A stretch of DNA of 64,000 nt from Megaustenia siamemsis. Taxonomy: Eukaryota > Mollusca > Gastropoda > Stylommatophora > Ariophantidae. The position numbers and the translations under genes are program-made. The stretch covers positions 54,455,828 to 54,519,827 of the forward strand of contig JAVIAB010000051.1 of NCBI GenBank assembly GCA_032433765.1, written 5' to 3'. Below are positions 30,712 through 40,990 of this stretch, piece by piece (position 1 is the stretch's first letter; every line of letters starts with the position of its first letter). Under the pieces are notes generated by a model that worked only from the letters and a program-made list of their open reading frames with translations, had not been told where the DNA came from and did no database searches.

Positions 30712-31857
30712 AGTATGTCCTGATGATTCTTACTGGCAGTACGACTCAAATTGATAGGCTGGAGAAAATACAAAATGAAGCCATGCGCATTATCCTTGGA
30801 TGTACTAGGGACACTTCCTGTGTAGCAATGAGGTATCTTCTTGACTTTCCAACCGTGGATAACAGAATCAAGATCTGGAGAGCACGAGCACACCTGAAGA
30901 TTAGTACAGAAACACAGCATCCATTGCACCACGTGCTCAACACAGGGAAAGGTGCCAGGCTAAAAAGAAGCAAATCATGGATGGGCTGAGCAGAAGATAT
31001 CATTAAACAGGTATGTGGGCTTACCAATATCAGCGTTAGTGAGGAGTGGATACCTGTGCCTACGTCATTCAAGGGGACTTTCTCGTGTGTTGCCACACTC
31101 GATAGGAAAAGTAGGGAACAGAACCCGGTCGTTGTTAATGCTGAGGTCAACGGTCTCATCTGCGATAACACCGATGAGAATTATGCAGTCATCTATACAG
31201 ACGGATCTGTAAGACGACACCAAAGAAGTGCATGGGCATTTACAGCACGCTCGGCAGGCAGAATAGTCAAAGAAGACAGTGGTGCATACGTTATGACCAC
31301 GAGTAGCATGACGATGGAGGCGATGGCAGTGACCAAGGCATTCAAATGGTTAGAGTCACAAGACTACACCCACGCATGTATGCTGAGTGATTCGATGAGC
31401 ATAATAAAAAAGTGGAGGCGGGCTCAATGTGCATTCAATGGGTAGAGTCGTTGCAGAAATCCAAAATACGTAAGGTCACCTTTCTTTGTCTATGTCCCTG
31501 GACATGCGGGAGTACGGGGAAATGAAAGATCGGACAGGTTGGCTAGCTGCGCTGCCGTTGAGGACGGGGAACCAATGGATTGGGCGGACATCATCAATGC
31601 CTTCTGAGGTGTGGGAAGAGCACAGGACTTCGACAAACACAGATCCACGTCACTTCTTCGGATGATGGAAATGAGAGTTAAGATGGGCGCAGCCAGAAAT
31701 GAGAAACTTGGTGGCCGTGTAAGAAGACTTATCAACCAACATAGAACTGGAGTCGCCAGTCGCTGGACACTGAGGGAATTGCTGAGGAGGGGATCTGAGC
31801 ACCTATGGACATGTTCGGAGTGCAATGATGATGACCCGCAAATAACTCTATAACTCA
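30712..31857 (+). mobile_element. LINE-K 3' end with RNase H domain
   Basis: A 5'-truncated I-superfamily-like LINE. Frames in order: the RT-end segment (30,723-30,989; 'IDRLEKIQNEAMRIILGCT'), RNase H (31,056-31,445; 'AVIYTDGSVRRHQRSAW', 'TMEAMAVTKAFKWLESQ') and the tail (31,500-31,853; 'HAGVRGNERSDRLAS', 'EHLWTCSECNDDDP'). Stops or frameshifts near 30,987, 31,443 and 31,605 inactivate it. The 3' end GCAAATAACTCTATAA matches the copy at 45,018. Confidence 0.8.
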
Positions 31858-31964
31858 ATTGTTCTTCCCAACCCGCTGTGTCTTTTGACGTGGCCATAAC
31901 ATTTTCGTTTCCTCTGTAGAATGGTGTTTATAGCCGAGTTCGGAGCCATATACTCAGATGTCCG

Positions 31965-32348
31965 CCTCTGGGTGGTCTAGAGGCATGATATCGACCTCTG
32001 GACAAGAAGGACACTGGTTCGATTCCCACCAGTCAGTAGTAACATTTATTGAAAGACTAAAAAAAAAAATTGAATCTGTTTTCTTCGTGGCTTTACAGCT
32101 TTGTTTTCTTCACTGCCCTCTGGAGACTGAAATCCGATGTCTAGCCCTCTTGCATAACGGCGTAAAACGGAGGTCCCACGTGCCTGATGCTCACGTTAAA
32201 GAATAAACATGAAAAGATTTGGCCGAAAATGGTTACTGCATAAGGAAAAGAAATAGGGAAAAAATCTACCGAAAGAAACAGTAATATTTTCGATGATAAA
32301 AAAAATGAGAGTACTTCGGAAATAAAGAATATCTGCCTGCATGGTAGG
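31965..32348 (+). mobile_element. tRNA-derived SINE family 2
   Basis: Preceded by a short inverted RTE fragment (31,858-31,960). The head has TGGTCTAGAGG and GGTTCGATTCC, and the complete body runs into the minisatellite near 32,335. Confidence 0.75.
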
Positions 32349-32360
32349 GGACCCCTGAGT

Positions 32361-32613
32361 TCGTTCGTTCGCTTTCGTCAGCTTTAACCTCTGACGAAGT
32401 CCCACCCACTCAATTTTGTGGGACTGAATTTTGCGTGTAAAGTCTGTTTTATCCCATTACAGGATGCCCCTCGCCATGCAGGCAGATTTACTCAGACTTC
32501 AGAGGTACTAATTTTTAGGGAATTAGTAAAACCCAGGTGTCCACGCCAGGGTACGAACCCCGGCTGTTGCCGTGGAAAGTCAACCGCCTATCGATTGCGC
32601 TAACCGGACAACC
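32361..32613 (-). mobile_element. tRNA-derived SINE family 3
   Basis: A 253-bp insertion in the 34-bp minisatellite with a 12-bp TSD, GGACCCCTGAGT, at 32,349-32,360 and 32,614-32,625. On the minus strand the head has box A TAGCGCAATCG (fits TRGYNNARNNG) and box B GGTTCGTACCC (one change from consensus). It ends in a (CGAA)n-like tail, AAGCGAACGAACGA. I saw no second copy in this window. Confidence 0.85.
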
Positions 32614-32625
32614 GGACCCCTGAGT

Positions 32626-33096
32626 ATTTTATGCTTGTATGGTGTGAGACATCTGAGTATGTGATGCCTGTATGGTGAGGCACAACTGTGTGTATGGCTA
32701 AATTAAGACAGGTATCACCTGAGTTTGCGACTGCTTGTAAGGCGGTGATCACCTGAGTATATGTCTTCCTGTATGGCGGGGATATCTGAGTATATGTCTA
32801 CCTGTATGACGGGGATATCTGAGTATATGTCTACCTGTATGACGGGGATATCTGAGTATATGTCTACCTGTATGACGGGGATATCTGAGTATATGTCTAC
32901 CTGTATGGCGGGGGATATCTGAGTATATGTCTTCCTGTATGGCGGGGGACACCTGAGTATATGTCTACCTGTATGGCGGGGGACACCTGAGTATATGTCT
33001 ACCTGTATGGCGGGGGACACCTGAGTATATGTCTACCTGTATGGCGGGGAACACCTGAGTATATGGCTGCCTGTATCGCGGGGGATACCTCAGTAT
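32626..33096. repeat. 34-bp minisatellite, copy 4 (about 13 units)
   Basis: A run of units reading GTATATGTCTACCTGTATGG + CGGGGGACACCTGA, with a subfamily 'TGACGGGGATATCTGA'. It is interrupted after 33,096 by the 2.58-kb chimeric insertion and resumes at 35,680. Confidence 0.88.
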
Positions 33097-33146
33097 CTCT
33101 CTCTCTCTCTGCGATCAGGACTCAATCAGAGTAAGATTCCCGACTC

Positions 33147-33440
33147 TCACATGAAGTCAGCTGTCAGGTTAAGTGTGTTGGTCGCCCCCACGAGCAGAAC
33201 ATCACAATTAGAGTCCGCCAGATCCACTCTGATTGAATACCCGTTAAAACGTTGCACTGTGTTCTGCGCCAGTGGCTCAGTGCATCCGATTTCAGCCAGC
33301 ATTTTATTCAGGTTTGCATTCCTTAGCCTTTGATTGTCTCCAATCTTCATGCAAGGTAGCAGTTGATCTTTTCTGTAAGGGGATTCTGCCCTTAGATGGT
33401 CGGCCCTCACAGGTTTACGAGCACCATCTGCCCGAGTCAC
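33147..33440 (-). other. Unrecognised open frame inside the chimeric insertion
   Basis: About 97 codons without a stop, with 'YRKDQLLPCMKIGDNQRLR' and 'GYSIRVDLADSNCDVLLVG'. No in-frame ATG is seen at its start (GTG), and a stop lies just upstream. The last few codons belong to the fused LINE end ('TADF'). The frame could be the 3' coding part or UTR of the host transcript, or another repeat; I do not recognise it. Confidence 0.3.
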
Positions 33441-33444
33441 TAAA

Positions 33445-34060
33445 GGTGATTAACACAGACATGCACACACAAAGATAGGAGATGTGACCAACACAGACTT
33501 GCACACAGCGATACGAGGCATGACTAACACTGACACACATTAAGATATTTGACACATGACTAACATAAACATGCACATAAAGATATGACTGACATAGACA
33601 TGCACACACAAAGATATGACACGTGCCTAACATAGACATGCAGATAAAGATGTGAGATATGATCAACATAGACATGCACACACAAAGATATGACACATGC
33701 CTAACATAGACATGCACACACAAGGATATGAGATGTGACATACACAGATACACACTAAGATATGAGATATGACTAAACATATACACACATAAAGATATGA
33801 GACATGATTAACTAGGACACACCAAGATATGAGATATGACTAACATGACACACACCAAGATATGAGCCATGGCCAGCACACACACACACACACGCTAAGA
33901 TATGAGCCATGGCTAGCACAGAAACACATCAAGATATGAGCCATGGCTAGCACAGAAACACATCAAGATAGATATGAGCCATGGCTTCACGGAAAAACAC
34001 CAAGAAATGAACCGTGTCTAGCACAGAAACACATTAAGGTATCCATATGCTTGGGTTTGT
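33445..34060. repeat. About 36-bp minisatellite (AAGATATGA-type)
   Basis: Degenerate tandem units containing AAGATATGAGA or AAGATATGACAC and CTAACATAGACATGCACACA. In the right part the unit becomes GATATGAGCCATGGCTAGCA. It lies inside the chimeric insertion, between the gene copy and the LINE end, so it was probably carried along or expanded later. Confidence 0.75.
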
Positions 34061-35533
34061 TGTAGTATTCTTCTGAACGTGGGAATCATCTACATACGAG
34101 ACGCAGGCCCCGATTAACTGTTCACAGGTTTCGTTTTAACAGTTGTCCGGAGTTTTGAGGGTGCAGTCTGACCCGTAGAACGATCCCTTGCATGTACAGT
34201 TCCCGGCTGACTTTTCACAGGCGTCGTTTAAACAGCTGTCCGGACATCTGAGAGCGCAGCCTGACCCGCAATACGTTTCCTTGCACGTACAGTCTGTACC
34301 CTCCAGGTCACACATGATGTCACAGCCATCAGAACACGTCTGTTTGCACTGTAGCCCAAAATTACCATCGGGACAAGTGTCACTACAGATGTAGCCAGGA
34401 CGTTTACACTGTAGGCATTTTCCGGATTTTTCCTAGATGATGACGTTGTATCCTTTGCAGCACCCGCTACACACTGCACAGAACGACCAAGAATGCCCGT
34501 CCAGACAATAGGTGTCTGTAAATGTTTGCACCTCACTCACCGTCAGTGCACTGTCGGCCTGCGAAATTGTCGATGAGAACTCAATCTTAATGTGTGCCAT
34601 TGTCGCTTGTGTGGTGACTACAATAGTGTTCACAGAAATGTTTGGGTATGATATATCATTATACTGGAACACAACACCGCCACTGTCAGAGAAAGCCTGT
34701 AGAGTGGCACTCTCCACCCGAACCACAGTGCTAGCTCGATGATAAATTCGAATGGTGTAAATCTTCCGGGACGTGGCATAGTTCAGATACTAGTAAACAG
34801 AATTGGTTCCACTTCTCAATTGTGTGTGTGTGTGCAGTCATTGTCATAGAGATCAGTCTTTGTCTTGCCATTAACTGCAGCATCTGGTCCACATCCGTCT
34901 CCTGTATACCAAGCATTAAATGTGTCGGTCTGGTTTGTGTTCTGTCACATGTGAGAGCCACATTCCGACCCCCGCCAAAGCAGATGGAGCAGGTATTTGC
35001 AACTATCGCCTCTTCAATCCGTAACTTGTTGATCAGAAAAGCCCCAGAGCAAAAGACATCAATCTCGTGCGAACTAGCTACAAACCATGATTCATTGCTA
35101 CATGAGGCAGAACCATTTAGTTTTACAGTGAAACTGTCCAGATCTTTTAAGTCATTCACATAAATTCTAAACCAGGAGAACGGCAAAGATCGATTAAGAG
35201 TTGCCTCAACTGATGTAGAATCCGTGTCCGGATTACACGTGGTGTCGTTGTTATCAAACAGGAAAGTAAGTTCAGATTTTTGGGCGTATTTGTAAACGGA
35301 TCCAAGTACTGACACTGGGGTCCGAAATATTCGTGCTGACAACTGTCATTGTTTGGGCATGTCCCTGTAGTTTTGTCACAAACTGAGTCATTATAGCAGT
35401 GACATTGTAATGTACAATTCGTCCCAAACCAACCGGCTGCACAAATTAGGTCATTAACTTCCAAGGTCTCGAACGAAGCCAGCAAAATAAAGACTTGATC
35501 TACAGCGGTTGTTAACGAACTGTTTACAAACAT
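34050..35533 (-). pseudogene. Processed pseudogene of a secreted EGF/galactose-binding-like (MEGF-type) protein
   Basis: Minus-strand reading in order: EGF-like module ('CAAGWFGTNCTLQCHCYN', 'CQHEYFGPQCQ'; near 35,440-35,320), a galactose-binding-like region ('DNNDTTCN', 'FSWFRIYVNDL', 'CSICFGGGRNVAL'; 35,290-34,960), a second such segment ('ATLQAFSDSGGVVFQYND'; 34,720-34,510), then several EGF modules ('CPDGNFGLQCKQTC', 'CTCKETYCGSGCALRC'; 34,390-34,150). Multi-domain proteins of this design are, to my knowledge, expanded in molluscs. Frameshifts near 35,315 and 34,943 and stops at 34,790-34,792, 34,433-34,435 and 34,136-34,138 disable it. No intron is visible across 1.4 kb. Confidence 0.7.
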
Positions 35534-35712
35534 TTATTATCAAACCGTGGTTACATTTCTAAAAATCCGCCAACTCGCTGTGAAAACAAATAGCGTGATG
35601 TTCACAGTCAACATTGTTTAAACGCTGGCTCGGACGCGATCATGCCTCCATCTTGGTGCGTCCATGACATCATATCCACACCTCAGTATATGTCTACCTG
35701 TATGGCGGGGGA

Positions 35713-36240
35713 ACAAAAGAATAGGAATGGCAAAAAGTAATTGTAATGTCATGAAGGACATACTAACATCAAAACAAATAACACCAGAGCTAAAACTAAG
35801 AATAGCAAAATGTTACATCTTCTCAATATTCCTATATGGTGCTGAAACATGGACATTAGACAAGAAAACAGAACAGAGAATTGAAGCCTTTGAAATGTGG
35901 ATATATAGAAGAATATGTAGAATTGGATGGAGGGAAAAGAAAACAAACGATGAAGTCTTAAAACAACTAAAAATGAAAAGAGAACTTCTCAACAAAATTA
36001 GAACAAGACAAATGCGATTCTTGGGCCATGTTAAAAGACACAACAGCCTACTGAAAGTAATCCTGGAGGGGAAAATACAAGGTAAAAGAGGCAGAGGCAG
36101 ACCAAGATTAACATGGACGCGTAACATCAAAAGATGGACAAATCAACCGATGACAACCTGCACCATCAAAGCTAGAGATAGAGCAGAATGGCGCTCCATG
36201 GTAGCCAACCTTCGTTGCGGAGACGGCACTCAATGATGAT
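35713..36240 (+). mobile_element. RTE-type LINE C-terminal fragment in the minisatellite
   Basis: 5'-truncated RTE copy with an intact 190-codon frame (to about 36,236): 'KCYIFSIFLYGAETWTLDKK', 'EMWIYRRICRIGW', 'QMRFLGHVKRHNS', 'RDRAEWRSMVANL'. It is followed by a (GAT)n tail. The minisatellite words GGCGGGGGA on both sides are consistent with a TSD of about 9-10 bp. The open frame suggests recent insertion. Confidence 0.82.
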
Positions 36241-36249
36241 GATGATGAT

Positions 36250-37146
36250 GGCGGGGGACATCTGAGTATATGTCTTCCTGTATGGCGAGGGACACCTGAG
36301 TATATGGCTGCCAGTATCGCGGGGGACACCTGAGTATATGGCTGCCTGTATGGCGGGGGACATCTGAGTATATGGCTGCCTGTATGACGGGGGATATCTG
36401 AGTATATGGCTGCCTGTATGGCGGCCTGTATGGCGGGGGACACCTGAGTATATGGCTACCTGTATGGCGGGGAACATTTGAGTATATGACTGCCTGTATG
36501 GTGGGGGACATTTGAGTATATGGCTGCCTGTATGGTGGGGGACATTTGAGTATATGGCTGCCTGTATGGTGGGGGATATTTGAGTATATGGCTGCCTGTA
36601 TGGTGGGGGACATTTGAGTATATGGCTGCCTGTATGGCGGGGAACATTTGAGTATATGGCTGCCTGTATGGCGGGGGACATTTGAGTATATGGCTGCCTG
36701 TATGGCGGGGGACATTTGAGTATATGGCTGCCTGCTTGGTGGGGAACATTTGAGTATATGACTGCCTGTATGGTGGGGGACATTTGAGTATATGGCTGCC
36801 TGTATGGCGGGGAACATTTGAGTATATGACTGCCTGTATGGCGGGGGACATTTGAGTATATGACTGTCTGTATGGTGGGGGACATTTGAGTATATGGCTG
36901 CCTGCTTGGTGGGGAACATTTGAGTATATGACTGCCTGTATGGTGGGGGACATTTGAGTATATGGCTGCCTGTATGGCGGGGAACATTTGAGTATATGGC
37001 TGCCTGTATGGCGGGGGACATTTGAGTATATGGCTGCCTGTATGGTGGGGGACATTTGAGTATATGGCTGCCTGCTTGGTGGGGAACATTTGAGTATATG
37101 ACTGCCTGTATGGTGGGGGACATTTGAGTATATGGCTGCCTGTATG
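36250..37146. repeat. 34-bp minisatellite, copy 5a (about 26 units)
   Basis: The longest array, with a highly regular 34-bp unit GTATATGGCTGCCTGTATGG + TGGGGGACATTTGA. Because 34 is not a multiple of three, one peptide pattern cycles through all frames, giving three ~240-300-codon overlapping minus-strand frames ('PPYRQPYTQM', 'SPAIQAAIYS', 'PRHTGSHILK'). These are repeat artefacts, not genes. Confidence 0.92.
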
Positions 37147-37399
37147 TAAAAAAGTACTGCCGTCACGCCAAGTGGCGTATAGGGAAATATGGTGTTAGTG
37201 ACCCTATATTTTACAGACCTTCAGCACATGATTTTTGGGGTAATGTGGTCAGTATTACGCCCGTGCTGCTTTACTTTCCCAGAAAAAAATCCGGTACCCA
37301 TTTAAGGCTGGGTGAACCCGGAAGCCGTCGGTTGGGATCGAACCCTACCTCTTGTCCGTGGTAGTCCAGTTCACTAACCACTGAGCTATCGCGGCTCCC
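37147..37399 (-). mobile_element. tRNA-derived SINE family 1 in the minisatellite
   Basis: The minus strand has head GGAGCCGCGATAGCTCAGTG, box A TAGCTCAGTGG and box B GGTTCGATCCC, then a ~170-bp body identical in layout to 56,795-57,053. The adjacent words GGCTGCCTGTATG at 37,134-37,146 and 37,400-37,412 look like a TSD, but the tandem array makes that uncertain. Confidence 0.88.
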
Positions 37400-37855
37400 G
37401 GCTGCCTGTATGGCGGGGAACATTTGAGTATATGGCTGCCTGTATGGCGAGGGACATCTCTGTATATGGCCGCCTGTATGGCGGGGGACATTTGAGTATA
37501 TGGCTGCCTGTATGGTGGGGGACATTTGAGTACATGGCTGTTTTTTTGGCGATGGACATCTTTGTACATGGCTGCCTGTATGGCGTGGGAAATTGGAGTA
37601 TATGGCTGCCTGTATGGTCGGGGACATTTGAGTTTATGGCTGCCTGTATGACGGGGGACATTTGAGTATATGGCTGCCTGTATGGCGGGGGATACTTGAG
37701 TATGTGGCTGCCTGTATGGTGGGAGACATTTGAGTATATGGCTACCTGTATGGCGGAGGACACTTGAGTATATGGATGCCTGTATGGCGGGGGACATTTG
37801 AGTATATGGCTGCCTGTATGGCGGGGGACAATTGAGTATATGGCTACCGGTATGG
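37400..37855. repeat. 34-bp minisatellite, copy 5b (about 13 units)
   Basis: Continuation of the array after the SINE, with more diverged units. It ends at CCGGTATGGCGGG, where the conserved block of the composite unit (GTTAACAGAAACTCGGATCG) begins. Confidence 0.9.
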
Positions 37856-38097
37856 CGGGTTAACAGAAACTCGGATCGCCATGTTCCCTGTTGTGTTAGC
37901 TATTACTGATAGTGAAGACCTAGTATTGCAGTACCTCTAGGCTTGATTAGTAGTTTTCCAACATAGTCTTAAACCAGACTAACTCTGCGCAAAAGTGCAC
38001 TCTGTCATCGTGTCATTAAGTCAACAACAAAGTGAAAACGTTCCTTTAATTTTGGTATTGGAAGCATTCTAGGAGGTCCGCGCTGTACACTTTATAC
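37856..38097. repeat. Composite unit block, left of hAT copy 2
   Basis: Collinear with 8,010-8,248 and 25,437-25,677 (words TAGTATTGCAGTACCTCTAG and AGGAGGTCCGCGCTGTACAC). No gene. Confidence 0.85.
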
Positions 38098-38298
38098 CAG
38101 TGGTGGCCAACTTGAGGTTGCCCGAGGGCCGGATTAAAGCCAAGGCCAAGACCCGCGGGCCACACTTAAGAATATCGTCAAAAGTGACAGTAGGGACCTA
38201 TGCGATATAGTAATATATAAATAATGCTTGCACTTTGACTACATATTTGATTTGTAACAAATCCATTAATTATTCATTTTAAAATTACCTTTAATGTC

Positions 38299-40098
38299 TC
38301 AGTGCGACGATTGTGACTTGTCACAGCTTTCCACCAGAGATTTGAAGTCCACTTCCATTTTTGACGTGGCGATTCGGAGAGTATGGGACAATGTCGAATC
38401 GGTCATTCTGTTCCTGGTCTTAGATTTAATTAACTTCATGGAAGAGAATGTTGTCTCGCAGAGATATGTGCTGCCGAATATAGAGCACATCTTTAGTGCC
38501 CATTTTCTCAGACACGGGTAACGTTCATTTGGTAGCAATTTCCAGAAGTCAGCTCCTAATGCCTTTACAGTACTGAGGAAGGGGTCACACTGAAGGTCAC
38601 ACAACTCTAGTTGAAGATCTGATGGCTGGCACTCCACTGTGCACTTAATTGGGTTATTAAAAAGTTCCGTTTGCGGACGAAACATTTCAAAATCTTGAAA
38701 TCGTCGATCAAATTCACAAATCAAATGTTCAATGTCAGCTGCGTACTTACTGAAGTTTGCACTTTCTATCTCTGACAACAACTGCTTACAACTTGAAAAA
38801 TGGAACAGATCATTTTTTGCAAAGAAAGTCTAAATAGATTCAGTTTCTTTTTAAAACCATCAACATATCCCATCAATTGAAAAATGGTTTGCTTTTCCCC
38901 TTGTAGCTGCAAATTCAATATGTTCAAATGTTGTGTGATGTCTGTGAGATATGCCAGATTATGAAGGAAATTAATGTCTTTGAGTGCATGTTGAAGATCA
39001 ATGGAGCATGGTAAGTTCTCTCGCAGGAAGTCATAAATGTCATTCTTCAGTTCAAAAAATATTATTAAACATTTCCCTCGACTAAGCCATCTTACTTCTG
39101 TATAAAGCAGGAGATCACCGTAGCTAGAATCTACTTCCTCTAAAAATGATAAAAACTTCCTGTGATTTAAAGACTGGTGTCCTCCTCTTATCAAATTTGT
39201 TATTTTCACAACAGTAGCCATGGTGTCTTTTAGATTTATGGACTTTGCACAAAGGGCCTCTTGATGAATTATGCAATGCAATGTATGTACGTTAATTTTG
39301 TTTTGCTTTAGAAGTCCAACAAAACCAGTATTTGAACCAATAAAATGCTTTGCAACCATCAGTACACACTGCAGACAACTTTCCAAAACCACCTACTTCA
39401 TCTACGGCACTATGAACTGCAGAAAATATGTCAGTCCCTCTACAAGTGTCATGCAAAGAGCAAACTTTCAACAATTCTTCAATAACAGTAAAATCCTCCT
39501 GGATAACTTTAACAAAAATAAGAAGCTGGCAAGTGTCAGTGATGTCAGTACTTTCATCAATCGCGAGCGAAAAATATGAGCAGTTTTCAATACAAAATTT
39601 TAAACTTTGAGACAGTTGCAGACTGATGTCTTCTGTTCTTCTGGCTACAGTTTGTTTTGAAAGAGGCACAGATTCAAATTCTTTGGCTATTTTTTCTTGA
39701 CCGAATGCCTTTGCCATTTGAATCGCACATTTCTTCACAAAATTTCCGTCAGTAAAGGGTTTTTTAGATTTTGCAAGCTCATAGGTAACTGTATATGATG
39801 CAATGATCGATGACTCTTTAATTTTATTGCCCTTTGTATACATACTTTGCTGTTGATTCAACTTTGTCTTCAGCTGTTCAACCAAAAGCTTCCTAGCTTC
39901 AATGCTATGTTTCTCATACATGTTTTGATGATGTGTGGCATAGTGCCGTTTTAAATTATATTCCTTCAAAACGGCTAACACTTGAACGCAAATTAAGCAC
40001 TGAGGTTTACTATCCTTATTGAAGATGAACAAATAATCTAATTCCCATTCAGGTTTAAATATGCGATTTTCACAATCAACTTTTCTACGTTTTAACAT
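38299..40098 (-). pseudogene. hAT transposase pseudogene (copy 2)
   Basis: Three minus-strand frames: 40,098-39,292, 39,392-38,766 and 38,781-38,299. The first two are offset by the same frameshift as in copy 1, so this defect was inherited from the parent and transposition must have been powered in trans. A second, private defect is a missing A in the run near 38,815 (six here, seven in copy 1). The 'SLAIDESTDITDT' motif keeps the probable first catalytic Asp, and the C-terminal 'YLCETTFSSMKL' is present. The finger and insertion domain match copy 1 apart from a few substitutions. Confidence 0.9.
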
Positions 40099-40520
40099 GA
40101 TTTAATACAAAATCTCACATCAAAGTTAAAAGTCACAGAATGTTGGTCCACTATCGAAAATAAGTCCAGATTTGACAGTTATACACAGACTTGTGTTTGA
40201 CAATGAAATCAAAAGATTGTGACCAAATAAACACGTTGCAGTCATTTTATGGACAAGACAAGACGATGGGATCAAAGGGAATGAAGGCGAACAGTGAAAC
40301 ATTTTGAATGTAACTTCAAAGACAGAATTAGAGCTACGAAGTCCCCTCACCCCTGTCCCTCCCTACCTCATTAACCCCTTACCGCGAAATGAAAGAGCCA
40401 CCACAAGTCCAGACGACAAATGTTGAGCCAAAGATCTGACGCTATCACCGCACTGACAATAAAGCAACTTTGCGGTACCAACTCGAAGCAAAGACTTTGA
40501 ATATTGTCGGCACCATTAGT

Positions 40521-40625
<105 letters not shown>

Positions 40626-40828
40626 GAAATTATGTTGCCAATCTAGCGAGAAATTGACAGAGATTTTCAAATTGTGTATTCTTGAACGATAGAAGAGTTA
40701 ACTCCGACACGGATTAAAACCAGGAGAAATCCGCTATTAGGGGGTAAAAAATGAAGTAAGTCCGTGGAGCTTCGCGGGCCAAGAAAACTAGGCTGGCGGG
40801 CCGCCATTTGGCCACCCCTGCTTTATAC

Positions 40829-40990
40829 CATTGTCTCGAAGTATCAGCGGTATCATATAATAAATACATGTATATCAGTATATTTGTTAGCTTCGCTACG
40901 GCGGTGACTGGGGCCTGCCCTGTGGACTTAGCTCTGCAGCCAACCAGTCTTTAGGACACCAATGTAAGGAGTTGATACTGGACAAAGAGA
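40829..40990. repeat. Composite unit block, right of hAT copy 2
   Basis: Starts CATTGTCTCGAAGTATCAGC and carries the GCGGTGACTG and AGCCAACCAGTC words. It is closer in sequence to the empty-site copy (8,243-8,400) than to the copy at 28,436. Confidence 0.85.

Larger units (their letters stand above)
33097..35679 (-). mobile_element. Chimeric retroposed insertion: EGF-gene copy fused to a LINE 3' end
   Basis: The insertion is flanked by ACCTCAGTAT at 33,087-33,096 and 35,680-35,689; the other units I inspected read ACCTGAGTAT, so the shared C variant marks a true duplication. In minus orientation it runs: GC-richer leader (35,679-35,540), intron-free EGF/galactose-binding-like gene copy (35,533-34,050), minisatellite (34,050-33,445), an unrecognised frame (33,440-33,171), and about 75 bp of the GA-tailed LINE 3' end with a (GA)n tail (33,170-33,097). 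This order is what target-primed reverse transcription of a host-LINE chimeric RNA would leave. Confidence 0.7.

Noticed and set aside
33445..33786. 123-codon Val/Ser/Cys-rich minus-strand frame
   Set aside because: Translation of the AAGATATGA-type minisatellite. No start or domain.
36172..37166. Three overlapping ~240-300-codon frames on the minus strand
   Set aside because: They are the 34-bp minisatellite read in its three frames. The peptides are cyclic versions of one another and no start, signal or domain is seen.
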